The notes under the pieces are model-generated. The model was not told where the DNA came from, searched no databases, and worked only from the letters and a program-made list of their open reading frames with translations. From Paludibacteraceae bacterium (GTDB lineage: Bacteria; Bacteroidota; Bacteroidia; Bacteroidales; Paludibacteraceae), in NCBI GenBank assembly GCA_024405895.1, contig JAKSNW010000002.1, positions 62,001 through 126,000 on the forward strand: a stretch of 64,000 nt of DNA, read 5' to 3'. Below, in pieces: positions 26,084 through 34,289 of this stretch (position 1 is its first letter; every line of letters begins with the position of its first letter). The position numbers were made by a program, and so were the translations under genes.

Positions 26084-28156
26084 TTATCTTTCCAGTGTCA
26101 GAGTTATCTGTGTTCCCGGTTTCAGTTTCTCTCCTGCCGGTACCGACTGCTTTGTCACTATGCCGTAGCCGTGGATTGCCACTTTCAAACCGCAGTTTTC
26201 AAGGATGAAGATGGCGTCTTTGGCTGCTATGCCTACCACATTGGGCACGTATTCGTCCTGCCAGTTGTAGGTGTAGAGTCGTAGTCCCGTGGAGTCGTTG
26301 TGCATTCCTTTGACCCATCCGTCACCTTGTGTTATGGAGTCGTTGGTCGATTTGACTCCCAGCGACCTCATGACCTGTGACACCGAGGAGTACTTGCCAC
26401 CTTTTACTTTAGGTATGAGTGTGTGAACCGTGTCACGCATTTCTGTTATCTGTCGGCTGCCGTTGTCGGCGTAGACGCTTTCTGCAATCTGTCGGAAGAC
26501 CTTACCGCTCTGGTTACCGAAGATTCGTCCACCATGCATCATTACATACATTGTATATTTTGGTGCATTGGAAGGGAAGAAACCGCAGAACGAAGCATAG
26601 TTGCCTACATGACCTGGGCGTTGGTCGGTGGCTGTGCCTGTCTTGCCGGCAATTCTCACGTATGGCGAACGCACAAGGCCGTAGCCTGTGCCATGTTTGT
26701 CGTTGACTACCATCTCCAGCATCTTGGTGATTTCCTGAATGGTCTGTTCTGAACAGATTTGCTCGTTGACCACTTCGGTTTTGAATGTCTCGATGACTTT
26801 GCCGTCGCGACGGAGTTCCTTCACGAATTTCGGGTTTATCATCTTGCCGTGGTTGGCAATGGCATTGTAGAAACGCACCATGTAGATAGGCGGAACGGTG
26901 GTTTCGTAACCGAACGACATGACTGCCAGTGACGACTGCGACCAATAGCGTTTGTCGTTTTTGTCTTTAGGACTGCGGATATCTGGTCTTGCCACGCCGG
27001 AGATACCGATGTTGGTCATTGGCACCTGAATCTTGGTCTTTCTGATTAGATCGACAAAGTAGGATGGGCGTTTGTGATAAGCTCTGTCAATCATAAGTGC
27101 AGTGCCTACGTTTGAAGAGGCTGCAATTACTTCTTGCGCAGAAATCTTGCCAACGGCGTGTGAGTCTTTGATTCTGTGTTTATAGAGGTAGACAACACCG
27201 GTGCCGGTGTCTACGGAGTCGTTTGGTTTGATGGCGCCGTCTTCCACAGCCACCAGCATGGATACGGTCTTGAAGGTAGAGCCCGGAGGCATCATTTCGG
27301 TGAGGGCGATGTTTTGTTCCTCATAATACTCCTCTTCGTGGCGGGTGAGGTTGACACAGGCTTTGATATCGCCGGTAGCTGTCTCCATGAGTACTACACA
27401 ACCTTTGTCGGCGCCAGCAGCAATCATTCCGTTACGTAAGGCATTGGAGGCAACTTCCTGGATACTCATGTCAAGTGTCATGACCACATCGACACCTTTT
27501 TCAGGGTGACGAATAATCTCCTGCGATGCCAATTTCATACCTGGTGTACCGCGAAGCAGCGAGTCGAAACCACGTTCAATACCCGACGAGCCACCTTTCT
27601 CCATATCACGATACAGATTGCCGATGGTACGTTGGGCAAGAGGGGCAAACGGATTGATGCGTTTGTTGATTTCTTTTGGAATCAGGCCGCTCTGGAATTT
27701 GCCGAGTCGGAAGAGTGGAAACTTCTTTATTTCCTGAAGTTCAATGTAGGAAACTGCACGTTGTGACAAGCGAAGTTCAGCACGATGATTCTTCCATCCG
27801 CTCATAAGTAGAGCGCGATAGTCGGCAGCACTCTTGTCGCCCAAGAAGTTGGCCAGACAGATGCTGAGTGAGTCGAGATCGCGTCGGAAGTCGATGCCGT
27901 CGTTACGGGTAAGATACTCCGTGCGGAGGTCCATTTCCAGGTAGTAATAAGGCATGGACGTAGCAAGCAGCTGTCCATCGGCACTGAGAATGTCGCCACG
28001 TTGGGCTGGCAGTTCGATGTCGCTGGGCATATGCACCCTGTTGGCCTTCATCCACTCGCCGTATTCTTTTGTCTGGATGAAGATGATTTTGCAGATAGCG
28101 GCAATGAAGAATGCCATTATCAGCATCATGAGCAGAAAGAGAAAACGCTTGCGCAT
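26084..28156 (-). CDS. ftsI: Septal transpeptidase FtsI (PBP3-like) with one PASTA domain
   Basis: FtsI crosslinks septal peptidoglycan with FtsW. The 690-residue protein has an N-terminal transmembrane anchor (about 5-25), a dimerisation/pedestal domain (about 45-240) and the transpeptidase domain. Its active-site motifs are S-T-F-K (about 291), S-S-N (about 346) and K-T-G-T (about 503). The C-terminus (about 630-690) is a single PASTA domain, starting V-P-N-V-V-G and ending P-G-T-Q-I-T-L-T, which is absent from the E. coli protein but common in Bacteroidota. It follows ftsL, as expected. Confidence 0.96.
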   Translation of the reverse strand: MRKRFLFLLMMLIMAFFIAAICKIIFIQTKEYGEWMKANRVHMPSDIELPAQRGDILSADGQLLATSMPYYYLEMDLRTEYLTRNDGIDFRRDLDSLSICLANFLGDKSAADYRALLMSGWKNHRAELRLSQRAVSYIELQEIKKFPLFRLGKFQSGLIPKEINKRINPFAPLAQRTIGNLYRDMEKGGSSGIERGFDSLLRGTPGMKLASQEIIRHPEKGVDVVMTLDMSIQEVASNALRNGMIAAGADKGCVVLMETATGDIKACVNLTRHEEEYYEEQNIALTEMMPPGSTFKTVSMLVAVEDGAIKPNDSVDTGTGVVYLYKHRIKDSHAVGKISAQEVIAASSNVGTALMIDRAYHKRPSYFVDLIRKTKIQVPMTNIGISGVARPDIRSPKDKNDKRYWSQSSLAVMSFGYETTVPPIYMVRFYNAIANHGKMINPKFVKELRRDGKVIETFKTEVVNEQICSEQTIQEITKMLEMVVNDKHGTGYGLVRSPYVRIAGKTGTATDQRPGHVGNYASFCGFFPSNAPKYTMYVMMHGGRIFGNQSGKVFRQIAESVYADNGSRQITEMRDTVHTLIPKVKGGKYSSVSQVMRSLGVKSTNDSITQGDGWVKGMHNDSTGLRLYTYNWQDEYVPNVVGIAAKDAIFILENCGLKVAIHGYGIVTKQSVPAGEKLKPGTQITLTLER

Positions 28157-28169
28157 AGTCTTTGAAAGA

Positions 28170-28183
28170 TTTTTGATGTTTTT
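28170..28183 (-). repeat. Recurrent 14-mer (copy 4), ftsI leader
   Basis: TTTTTGATGTTTTT, reverse complement AAAAACATCAAAAA, ends 13 bases before the ftsI ATG; a further GATGTTTTTG lies at 28218-28227. Confidence 0.5.
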
Positions 28184-28263
28184 GTTAATTGTCAGTTTTC
28201 AGGGGGCCTGATTAACTGATGTTTTTGTTTGTGGTGTTTATTGTTGTGTGGTGTTGGGCGGGT

Positions 28264-28617
28264 TTATTTCTTTTTGACGATGATAGGCTGTGTCTGAGCG
28301 TTTGTTACCGTGCTGCCAAGGTTCTCGAGGTCGATGAGCAGCTGGGTTCGCTGACCTTTTGTCGTCAACTTACTGCGGATGTCAGTGGTGCGATATTTCA
28401 TATCTTCGGCTTGAATGCGCAATTCATCGCGTTTACGGAGTTGGCGGTCATAGTTGTAGTGGTTGTTGACGTAAGCCATCACCAGAATGAAGACAAAGAA
28501 AATGTATTTCAACTCATGACGCATGCGATTACTGGTAAGGAATCCGCCGTTCACCATCTCCAGACCGCGTTTTACACCGCCGAAGATTGTTTCTGTCATT
28601 TTCTTGACTTGTCCCAT
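28264..28617 (-). CDS. ftsL: FtsL-like division protein
   Basis: A 117-residue bitopic protein with a short basic cytoplasmic part, one transmembrane segment (about 37-55, Y-I-F-F-V-F-I-L-V-M-A-Y) and an extracytoplasmic coiled-coil-like stretch rich in Arg, Glu and Leu (about 58-105). The order rsmH-ftsL-ftsI and this topology define FtsL, which recruits FtsQ/B and activates FtsWI. Sequence conservation is weak in this family, so the call is based mostly on topology and context. Confidence 0.85.
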   Translation of the reverse strand: MGQVKKMTETIFGGVKRGLEMVNGGFLTSNRMRHELKYIFFVFILVMAYVNNHYNYDRQLRKRDELRIQAEDMKYRTTDIRSKLTTKGQRTQLLIDLENLGSTVTNAQTQPIIVKKK

Positions 28618-28641
28618 GATTGCCGAATGGTATGTTTGTTG

Positions 28642-29571
28642 TTATCGCTTGTTATTGTTGTTGAGTGTTCCCACGCGGAGTTTGGCACTACGTGAACGTG
28701 GGTTGGTCTCTTGTTCCTGTGCTGATGGCACGCCTGGCTTGTTGCCTACCGAGCGGAGTGGCGACTGGACGTTGCCATAGAAGTCTTTTACAATGTTGCC
28801 TTCGGTGTTACCGCATTTGAAGAAATTCTTCACCATACGGTCTTCCAGCGAATGGTAGGTAAGGAACACAGCCCTGCCGTCGGGATTGAGTATGGTAGGG
28901 AGTGCCTTGAGCAGTTCCTCTAGCGCTTTCAACTCGTGGTTGACTTCGATACGGAGCGCTTGAAACAACTGTGCGAGTTCTTTTTTCTCGTGCTTAGGCG
29001 AGATGAGTGGTTTCACTACCTCAAGCAACTGCTCTGTGGTGTTGATTGGGGTTTGCTGGCGAGCTGCCACGATACGTGCTGCATAGCGATGAGGCTGCTG
29101 AAGTTCGCCGTAAACACGGAAAAGCGTTGTGAGCGCTTCCGGAGTATATGTGTTGACGATGTCTGCTGCTGTCTGTGTGGCTGTCTGGTTCATGCGCATA
29201 TCGAGAGCGCCGTTGAACCTGAATGAAAAGCCGCGTTGCTCATCATCGAAGTGATGGCTTGAAACGCCAAGGTCGGCAAGCAGACCGTCTATCTTGTCGA
29301 TGTGATGATATCGGAGAAAATTACGCACGAAACGGAAGTTGCCGTGAACGAAGGTAAAACGATCGTCATTCGGCAGATGTCCGCAAACGTCGGTGTCTTG
29401 GTCGAAACTGACAAGGCGGCCGTTTTTTCCAAGTCGTTGGAGTATGGCATTGGAGTGTCCGCCACCGCCGAAGGTAACGTCAACGTAGATACCGTCCGGT
29501 TTGATGTTAAGGGCTTCGAGGGTCTCCTCAAGCATCACTGGAACGTGGTATGTCATTGTCTCCTCTGCCAT
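28642..29571 (-). CDS. rsmH: 16S rRNA m4C1402 methyltransferase RsmH (MraW)
   Basis: RsmH methylates N4 of C1402 in 16S rRNA using S-adenosylmethionine. The 309-residue protein has the family start H-V-P-V-M-L-E-E-T-L, the SAM loop D-V-T-F-G-G-G-G-H-S, G-L-L-A-D-L-G-V-S-S-H-H-F-D and T-Y-H-S-L-E-D-R-M-V-K. I use the ATG at 29571, just 2 bases after the mraZ stop; a TTG two codons earlier would overlap it. The rsmH-mraZ order is conserved at the head of dcw clusters. Confidence 0.96.
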   Translation of the reverse strand: MAEETMTYHVPVMLEETLEALNIKPDGIYVDVTFGGGGHSNAILQRLGKNGRLVSFDQDTDVCGHLPNDDRFTFVHGNFRFVRNFLRYHHIDKIDGLLADLGVSSHHFDDEQRGFSFRFNGALDMRMNQTATQTAADIVNTYTPEALTTLFRVYGELQQPHRYAARIVAARQQTPINTTEQLLEVVKPLISPKHEKKELAQLFQALRIEVNHELKALEELLKALPTILNPDGRAVFLTYHSLEDRMVKNFFKCGNTEGNIVKDFYGNVQSPLRSVGNKPGVPSAQEQETNPRSRSAKLRVGTLNNNNKR

Positions 29572-29573
29572 GT

Positions 29574-30029
29574 TCAATCGTTGTTTTTGCGTCCCATTTT
29601 CTCTTTGAGTACCTGAGCAAATGTGTTGCTGTCGAGTCGTTGTGAAGCGAATGTGTCGGCACCCCAGATGGCAATGCGGTCAACCATGCCCACAAAGAGC
29701 AGGGTGGTGTCGGCATGCATGTATTCGAGGTTTGCCTTGTTGAGAAGGAGCCGTCCTTGTGCATCAAGGGCAACTTGTTCTACCTCGGCAGTAAACTCCA
29801 TGAGCAACTGTTGGTCGTCAGCATTCCATTCCACGTCGAGTTTTTCTATCATCTGTTCTGCTTTGCGGGAGAAAACTTCCATTGGGTAGAGGATGATGCA
29901 CGGCAGGTTAGGGTCTTTGCGCAATACAACGGTATCGGCATCATCAGCAGAGAGCTGACGACGGAATGTGGCTGGCAGGAACACGCGTCCTTTGGCGTCA
30001 CGTTTGGCTTCAATTTTTCCGATGAACAT
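29574..30029 (-). CDS. mraZ: Transcriptional regulator MraZ
   Basis: A 151-residue AbrB-fold protein with the two MraZ repeats: D-A-K-G-R-V-F-L-P-A near the start and D-A-Q-G-R-L-L-L-N in the second half. MraZ binds tandem G-rich repeats in its own promoter and controls the dcw operon. The start at 30029 (M-F-I-G-K-I) is the conserved N-terminus; the longer frame from 30080 would run into the promoter. Tandem repeats fitting a MraZ operator lie just upstream (30083-30153). Confidence 0.94.
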   Translation of the reverse strand: MFIGKIEAKRDAKGRVFLPATFRRQLSADDADTVVLRKDPNLPCIILYPMEVFSRKAEQMIEKLDVEWNADDQQLLMEFTAEVEQVALDAQGRLLLNKANLEYMHADTTLLFVGMVDRIAIWGADTFASQRLDSNTFAQVLKEKMGRKNND

Positions 30030-30061
30030 GGGTGTGATTTTGCGCAGATTTTTTTGCGATG

Positions 30062-30069
30062 TAAAGGTA
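30062..30069 (-). promoter_or_regulatory. Candidate mraZ promoter -7 box (TACCTTTA)
   Basis: Reads TACCTTTA on the minus strand, one base off TAnnTTTG, 33 bases before the mraZ ATG and directly downstream of the G-rich repeats. Confidence 0.5.
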
Positions 30070-30082
30070 GCATAAATCATTC

Positions 30083-30153
30083 ATTTTGCCCCACTTTCCC
30101 CCACATTTTTTTATTCCCGCAGTTTTACCATGGTTTTCCACAGGTTTTCCCAC
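30083..30153 (-). promoter_or_regulatory. Candidate MraZ operator: tandem G-rich repeats
   Basis: On the minus strand four direct repeats follow each other with an exact 11-base period (30153 to 30111): GTGGGAAAAC, CTGTGGAAAAC, CATGGTAAAAC, TGCGGGAATAA. Closer to mraZ (30106 to 30083) come GTGGGGGAAA and GTGGGGCAAA with a 10-base period. MraZ of other bacteria binds short GTGGG-type direct repeats about one helical turn apart upstream of mraZ, so autoregulation is the likely role. The strings TTTTCCACA and TTTCCCACA on the plus strand also resemble DnaA boxes. Confidence 0.6.
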
Positions 30154-30159
30154 AGTTTC

Positions 30160-30860
30160 TCCTCAAGGGAAAAACGGAATAAGATAATTATAAATCACGT
30201 ATAATCATATTGTTAAGTGATTTGTTGTTTAAGAAGTGGAGTTTGGTGGTAGTGTGGTGGGGGAAGAATTTTCCTCAGGTTTTCAACTGATGTTGGCATA
30301 AGAAATGTCAAGTTGTATGAAATTTTTATTCTTGAGAGGTCGTAAAATTCAAAAAATGTCGTCAATTTTGGTTCTTGATGAAGGTAAAATTTTCATGAGA
30401 TTTGAGTCATTAATAATAGGAAACGAGAAGGCATCCTTGTTGGTGGTTTATCTTCCTTTCTAAGATATTAGATTCCTATAGATGAGCACTTCTGTTTTGT
30501 TGAAATCGATATCAGTGTGATAAAAAAACAGCGATATTCTTAGACATGGTAAAATGTTTTCGCAAGTCTGTAAGGTGAAAAAGTGCCTTTGAAATAGTAT
30601 CGCAGCTTAGGATGATATGGTTTGTTAACGTAGGAATGGTTTTAGGTAATTTTATCTACTCAATGGTTGCTGTGAAATGAAGGCAAGGATTCTTAATGCC
30701 AGAAAATCTACGGCGAAAAAGTTATAGCCATTTGGATTAGGGGAAAATGTACACCGGAATGGTTTTATGTATTCGTTTGTTCTGAATGGTTGCGAACAAA
30801 CGGATTCGATGGTTTTGGAAATAAAAATGACGGTTTCCAAACCACATGTCTCAATAAAGT
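30160..30860. other. Intergenic region between mraZ and the divergent dagK-like gene
   Basis: About 700 AT-rich bases with no coding frame that looks real and no RNA I recognise. A frame of 73 codons at 30652-30873 (minus) overlaps the dagK promoter and has no family features. Confidence 0.5.
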
Positions 30861-30862
30861 GA

Positions 30863-30870
30863 TATCTTTG
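30863..30870 (+). promoter_or_regulatory. Promoter -7 box (TATCTTTG) 8 bases before an ATG
   Basis: TATCTTTG ends only 8 bases before the ATG at 30879. With transcription starting a few bases after the box, the mRNA would be almost leaderless. Confidence 0.6.
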
Positions 30871-30878
30871 CAATCGCT

Positions 30879-31745
30879 ATGAAAAAGATTTGTTTCATCG
30901 TCAACCCTATTGCCGGAACACATGGCAAGGAACGTGTGCTTGATATTATCCGTCAGCATGCTTCATCAAGTGATGTCCAGGTGGAAATCAAGCAGACGGA
31001 ATATGCCGGTCATGCTACAGAGATTGCTACTCGGAGCGATGCTGATGTGGTGGTGGCAGTTGGGGGCGATGGCACGGTCAATGAGGTGGCTCGGGCGCTT
31101 GTTGGCTCAACCAAAACCATGGCTATAGTTCCTTGCGGAAGTGGCAACGGATTGGCACTTCATCTGGGAATAAGTCTGAATCACCGAAAGGCTGTGGATA
31201 CAGTTTTTTATGGGCATGTAATTACCGTTGATTCAGCACTATGCGAGAATAAACCTTTTTTCTGTACTTGTGGCATGGGACTTGATGCCGACGTGAGTTT
31301 TCGCTTTGCCAATGCTTCACATCGCGGTCTTTTTACCTATGTTGTCGAGGCCTTCAAGGCATGGCGAGGATTTGTTCCGGAACACTATGTTGTGGAGGCA
31401 GACGGAAAGATTTGCTGGGAAGGTCAGGCAGCCATGATTTCTGTCTGCAATGCCAATCAATGGGGCAATAATGCCCGTATTGCCGATGGTGCTTCAATTA
31501 CCGACGGATGGCTTGATGTGGTCGTTGTTCATCCGTTCCGACTTTGGCAGGCTCCCCGTCTTGTTTGGACTTTGTTTGCCGGCGGTGTCCGCAAGTGTAA
31601 AAAGGTTACTATCTTCATGGCAAAACAGGTGACGGTTCGTCGCACTCATCCTGCTCCAATTCATCGCGATGGCGATAGCTTCACAGCCGGTGAAAACGTG
31701 TATGTGGAAATTGTACCTCAGCAATTGAAAATGATTGTAGATTAG
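30879..31745 (+). CDS. Diacylglycerol/lipid kinase family protein
   Basis: A 288-residue soluble kinase of the DagK/YegS/sphingosine-kinase superfamily, which phosphorylates lipids such as diacylglycerol with ATP. Visible motifs: F-I-V-N-P-I-A-G (6-13), V-G-G-D-G-T-V-N-E-V (61-70), P-C-G-S-G-N-G-L-A near 90-98, and G-L-D-A-D-V. The start fits the family, whose proteins begin right before the I-V-N-P strand. It is a single gene facing away from the dcw cluster. The exact lipid substrate cannot be told from the sequence. Confidence 0.9.
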   Translation: MKKICFIVNPIAGTHGKERVLDIIRQHASSSDVQVEIKQTEYAGHATEIATRSDADVVVAVGGDGTVNEVARALVGSTKTMAIVPCGSGNGLALHLGISLNHRKAVDTVFYGHVITVDSALCENKPFFCTCGMGLDADVSFRFANASHRGLFTYVVEAFKAWRGFVPEHYVVEADGKICWEGQAAMISVCNANQWGNNARIADGASITDGWLDVVVVHPFRLWQAPRLVWTLFAGGVRKCKKVTIFMAKQVTVRRTHPAPIHRDGDSFTAGENVYVEIVPQQLKMIVD

Positions 31746-31985
31746 TTTGTAATAACCTGTGTGATCGGTTGTTGCAGAAATACTCTATAAATGAATAATA
31801 GATTGTTACGAGGTTAAAAATGGGATTGTTTTCTTTCCCTATCAGTCTCTTTTTACAATAGCGAAAAAGTATTTCTTTCTGTACATTATCTTAGAACTTA
31901 CGCGCGCGCATACGTAATATATATAGTATAAGAAAAATCGAATGGAGTCAGCTTACATGTTGGCCAAATCAAAGAATAGAAAAAT

Positions 31986-32013
31986 AAAAGCCACTCTGTT
32001 GAGAGTGGCTTTT
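31986..32013. terminator. Bidirectional terminator between dagK and lpxA
   Basis: Perfect stem AAAAGCCACTCT / AGAGTGGCTTTT with loop GTTG, 21 bases past the lpxA stop. It serves the minus-strand envelope operon and probably also the plus-strand dagK gene. The preceding 240 bases hold no gene. Confidence 0.9.
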
Positions 32014-32034
32014 ATGATGTATGTGGTGGAGTAA

Positions 32035-32802
32035 TTAACGCACAATACCACGGTCAGCATGTTTGAGGAACTCAAGAACCTCGTTACGGACACCGCTTTC
32101 TGCAAAAGTCTGCTCAATTTTCTCTACAGCTTCATGCAGTGTGAGATGCTCTTGGTAGACAGTGCGATAGATGGCGTTGACGGTTTCAACGTCTTCCTGT
32201 GTAAAACCACGGCGACGCAATCCCACGGCATTGACACCGGCATAGGTGATAGGCTCTCGTCCCACAGTAACGTAAGGTGGAAGGTCTTTGTTGACTCGTG
32301 AGCCACCTTGCAGCATAACGTGTGAGCCAATTCGTGTGAACTGGTGCACAAGTGAGCCGCCACCCAGTACGGCATAATCGCCAACTACCACCTCGCCTGC
32401 CAGTTGAACGGCATTCGACATGATGATATGGTTGCCGAGTACGCAGTCGTGAGCCACATGACAATAAGCCATCACGAGATTGTAGTTTCCTACAATGGTT
32501 TTTCCCTTTGAGGCAGTGCCACGATGAACAGTGCTGCACTCACGGAAAACACAATGCGAGCCTATCTCGGTGCGGGTCTCCTCACCGTTGAACTTGAGAT
32601 CTTGCGGAATGGCACCGATAACAGCACCAGGGAATACCTCGCAAGACTCACCCATTGTAACGTGGTCGTAGACTACTGCATGCGGATGGAGGTGACAATG
32701 AGCTCCGATAACCGCATCGCCCATGACAACGGCAAATGCGTCGATTTCGGCAGTGGGGTCTACCGTAGCTTTCGGGTCCACATAGGCTAAAGGATGTATC
32801 AT
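32035..32802 (-). CDS. lpxA: UDP-GlcNAc acyltransferase LpxA
   Basis: LpxA puts the first 3-hydroxyacyl chain on UDP-GlcNAc to start lipid A. The 255-residue protein is a left-handed beta-helix of hexapeptide repeats (about 1-190) with H-P-L-A-Y-V-D-P-K-A at the start and the conserved A-Y-C-H-V-A-H-D-C region holding the catalytic His (about 120). A helical C-terminal part follows. It is the last gene of the kdsA-lpxA operon. Confidence 0.96.
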   Translation of the reverse strand: MIHPLAYVDPKATVDPTAEIDAFAVVMGDAVIGAHCHLHPHAVVYDHVTMGESCEVFPGAVIGAIPQDLKFNGEETRTEIGSHCVFRECSTVHRGTASKGKTIVGNYNLVMAYCHVAHDCVLGNHIIMSNAVQLAGEVVVGDYAVLGGGSLVHQFTRIGSHVMLQGGSRVNKDLPPYVTVGREPITYAGVNAVGLRRRGFTQEDVETVNAIYRTVYQEHLTLHEAVEKIEQTFAESGVRNEVLEFLKHADRGIVR

Positions 32803-32858
32803 AGTGTGAAGATTATAATTTAAGTATAGGGGTTAGGAAAGTCAGTAGTTTTCTTGTG

Positions 32859-34241
32859 TTATTTGTTCTTCACAATCTGAGCCACCATTTCTGCTTCGGT
32901 AACGATTTTGCCACCTACGAAGACATAGCCTTTGATGTCGCTCAAGCCACGACGGATTGGTGAGGTAAGCATTACTTTCATCACCATGGTGTCGCCTGGA
33001 ACAACTTTATTGCGGAACTTCACGTTGTTGATTTTCAAGAAGTAGGTAGAGTAGCGCTCTGGCTCGTCAACCTGAGACAAAACCAACAGACCAGCACTCT
33101 GAGCCATAGCCTCCACTTGGAGTACACCTGGCATAACAGGCTCTTCTGGGAAGTGGCCGAGGAACTGCATCTCATTGAAGGTGATGTTCTTGACGGTAAC
33201 GATAGAGTTCTCTGTGCGGCTTACCACTTTATCAACCAAGAGGAATGGATAGCGGTGAGGCAACAATTGTTTGATGCGGTTTACATCCATTAATGGCTCA
33301 TCCTCTGGACGGTAAATAGGGGTAGCAGTTTCTTGACGTTTCAAGTCTTTGCGCATTTTCTTGGCGAAGGCTGTGTTGGCTGTGTGGCCTGGCATGAAGG
33401 CGATTACGCGACCTACCAAACGAACACCAAGCAGGGCGAGATCGCCGAGGAGGTCGAGCAGTTTGTGACGTGCTGGCTCGTTTGTGTTGGTTGGCTGGTT
33501 GCCGATGTAGCCGAGGGCATCTGCTTTAGGGCAGGTCTTGCCGAGGGCTGTTGCCACTTTCTGCAATTCGTCGGCAGCCATTGGTTGGTCGTAGATTACG
33601 AGTGCATTGTCAAGGTCGCCGCCTTTGATGAGACCGAGTTCTGCGAGAGGAGCGAGTTCGCGAACGAAAACAAAAGTACGTGCTGAAGCAATTTCAGCGC
33701 TGTAGTTTTCGATATGCTCAAGATTTGCAAACTGGTTGTTTACTACTGGAGAGTCGTACTCTACTTGAACCTGCAAGCTGAGATGGTCGTCTGGCAGAAT
33801 CATAATCTTGGTGCCAGTCTCTTCGTTGTTGTATTCAATCTTTTGAAGTACTACAAAATCTTCGCGTTCAGCCTCTTGCTCTTGCACGCCTACAGCAGCA
33901 ATAGCATCAACATAAGGACGTGCGCTTCCGTCGAGGATTGGAAGTTCTGGAGCGTCGAGTTGGATAAGAGCATTGTCCACACCCATAGCATAGAGGGCAG
34001 AAAGACAGTGTTCTACGGTGCAAACATCAACACCGCCTTTTGTCAATACGGTGCCACGGTTGGTTTTGCTAACGTAGTCTGCCAATGCTTCGATAGTTGG
34101 TTGACCTTCAAGGTCGGTGCGTTGGAACACGCGGCCTGTGTTAGGCTCGCCAGGAAGGATGGTGAGGTTGATGGCTGCGCCAGTGTGAAGGCCCTTGCCT
34201 TGAAGGGTGATAGGGGCGCAGATGGTTTGTTGTTTTGCCAT
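32859..34241 (-). CDS. lpxC: LpxC-FabZ fusion: lipid A deacetylase / hydroxyacyl-ACP dehydratase
   Basis: A 460-residue fusion of two enzymes. The N-terminal LpxC part (about 1-300) removes the acetyl group from UDP-3-acyl-GlcNAc with zinc: G-K-G-L-H-T-G at the start, V-E-H-C-L-S-A-L with a zinc His (about 76-83), and H-K-L-L-D-L-L-G-D-L further on. The C-terminal FabZ part (about 315-460) dehydrates 3-hydroxyacyl-ACP, with L-L-P-H-R-Y-P-F-L-L-V-D carrying the catalytic His (about 326) and H-F-P-E-E-P-V-M-P-G-V-L. Fused LpxC-FabZ is usual in Bacteroidota. The two activities compete for or share 3-hydroxyacyl-ACP. Confidence 0.96.
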   Translation of the reverse strand: MAKQQTICAPITLQGKGLHTGAAINLTILPGEPNTGRVFQRTDLEGQPTIEALADYVSKTNRGTVLTKGGVDVCTVEHCLSALYAMGVDNALIQLDAPELPILDGSARPYVDAIAAVGVQEQEAEREDFVVLQKIEYNNEETGTKIMILPDDHLSLQVQVEYDSPVVNNQFANLEHIENYSAEIASARTFVFVRELAPLAELGLIKGGDLDNALVIYDQPMAADELQKVATALGKTCPKADALGYIGNQPTNTNEPARHKLLDLLGDLALLGVRLVGRVIAFMPGHTANTAFAKKMRKDLKRQETATPIYRPEDEPLMDVNRIKQLLPHRYPFLLVDKVVSRTENSIVTVKNITFNEMQFLGHFPEEPVMPGVLQVEAMAQSAGLLVLSQVDEPERYSTYFLKINNVKFRNKVVPGDTMVMKVMLTSPIRRGLSDIKGYVFVGGKIVTEAEMVAQIVKNK

Positions 34242-34289
34242 AATTATGTTGTTTTGTTTATTATCGTGATAAGTTGTATGTGCAATGTA

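Noticed and set aside
30111..30153. DnaA-box-like strings (TTTTCCACA, TTTCCCACA) suggesting a replication origin
   Set aside because: They form a regular 11-base repeat directly before mraZ, which fits a MraZ operator better. There is no dnaA or dnaN nearby and no typical origin layout; strand-skew analysis could not be done here.
30083..30153. CRISPR-like tandem repeats
   Set aside because: Repeats are 10-11 bases with no spacers, and no cas genes are present.
30652..30873. 73-codon minus-strand frame upstream of dagK
   Set aside because: It covers the dagK promoter box and lacks any recognisable feature.
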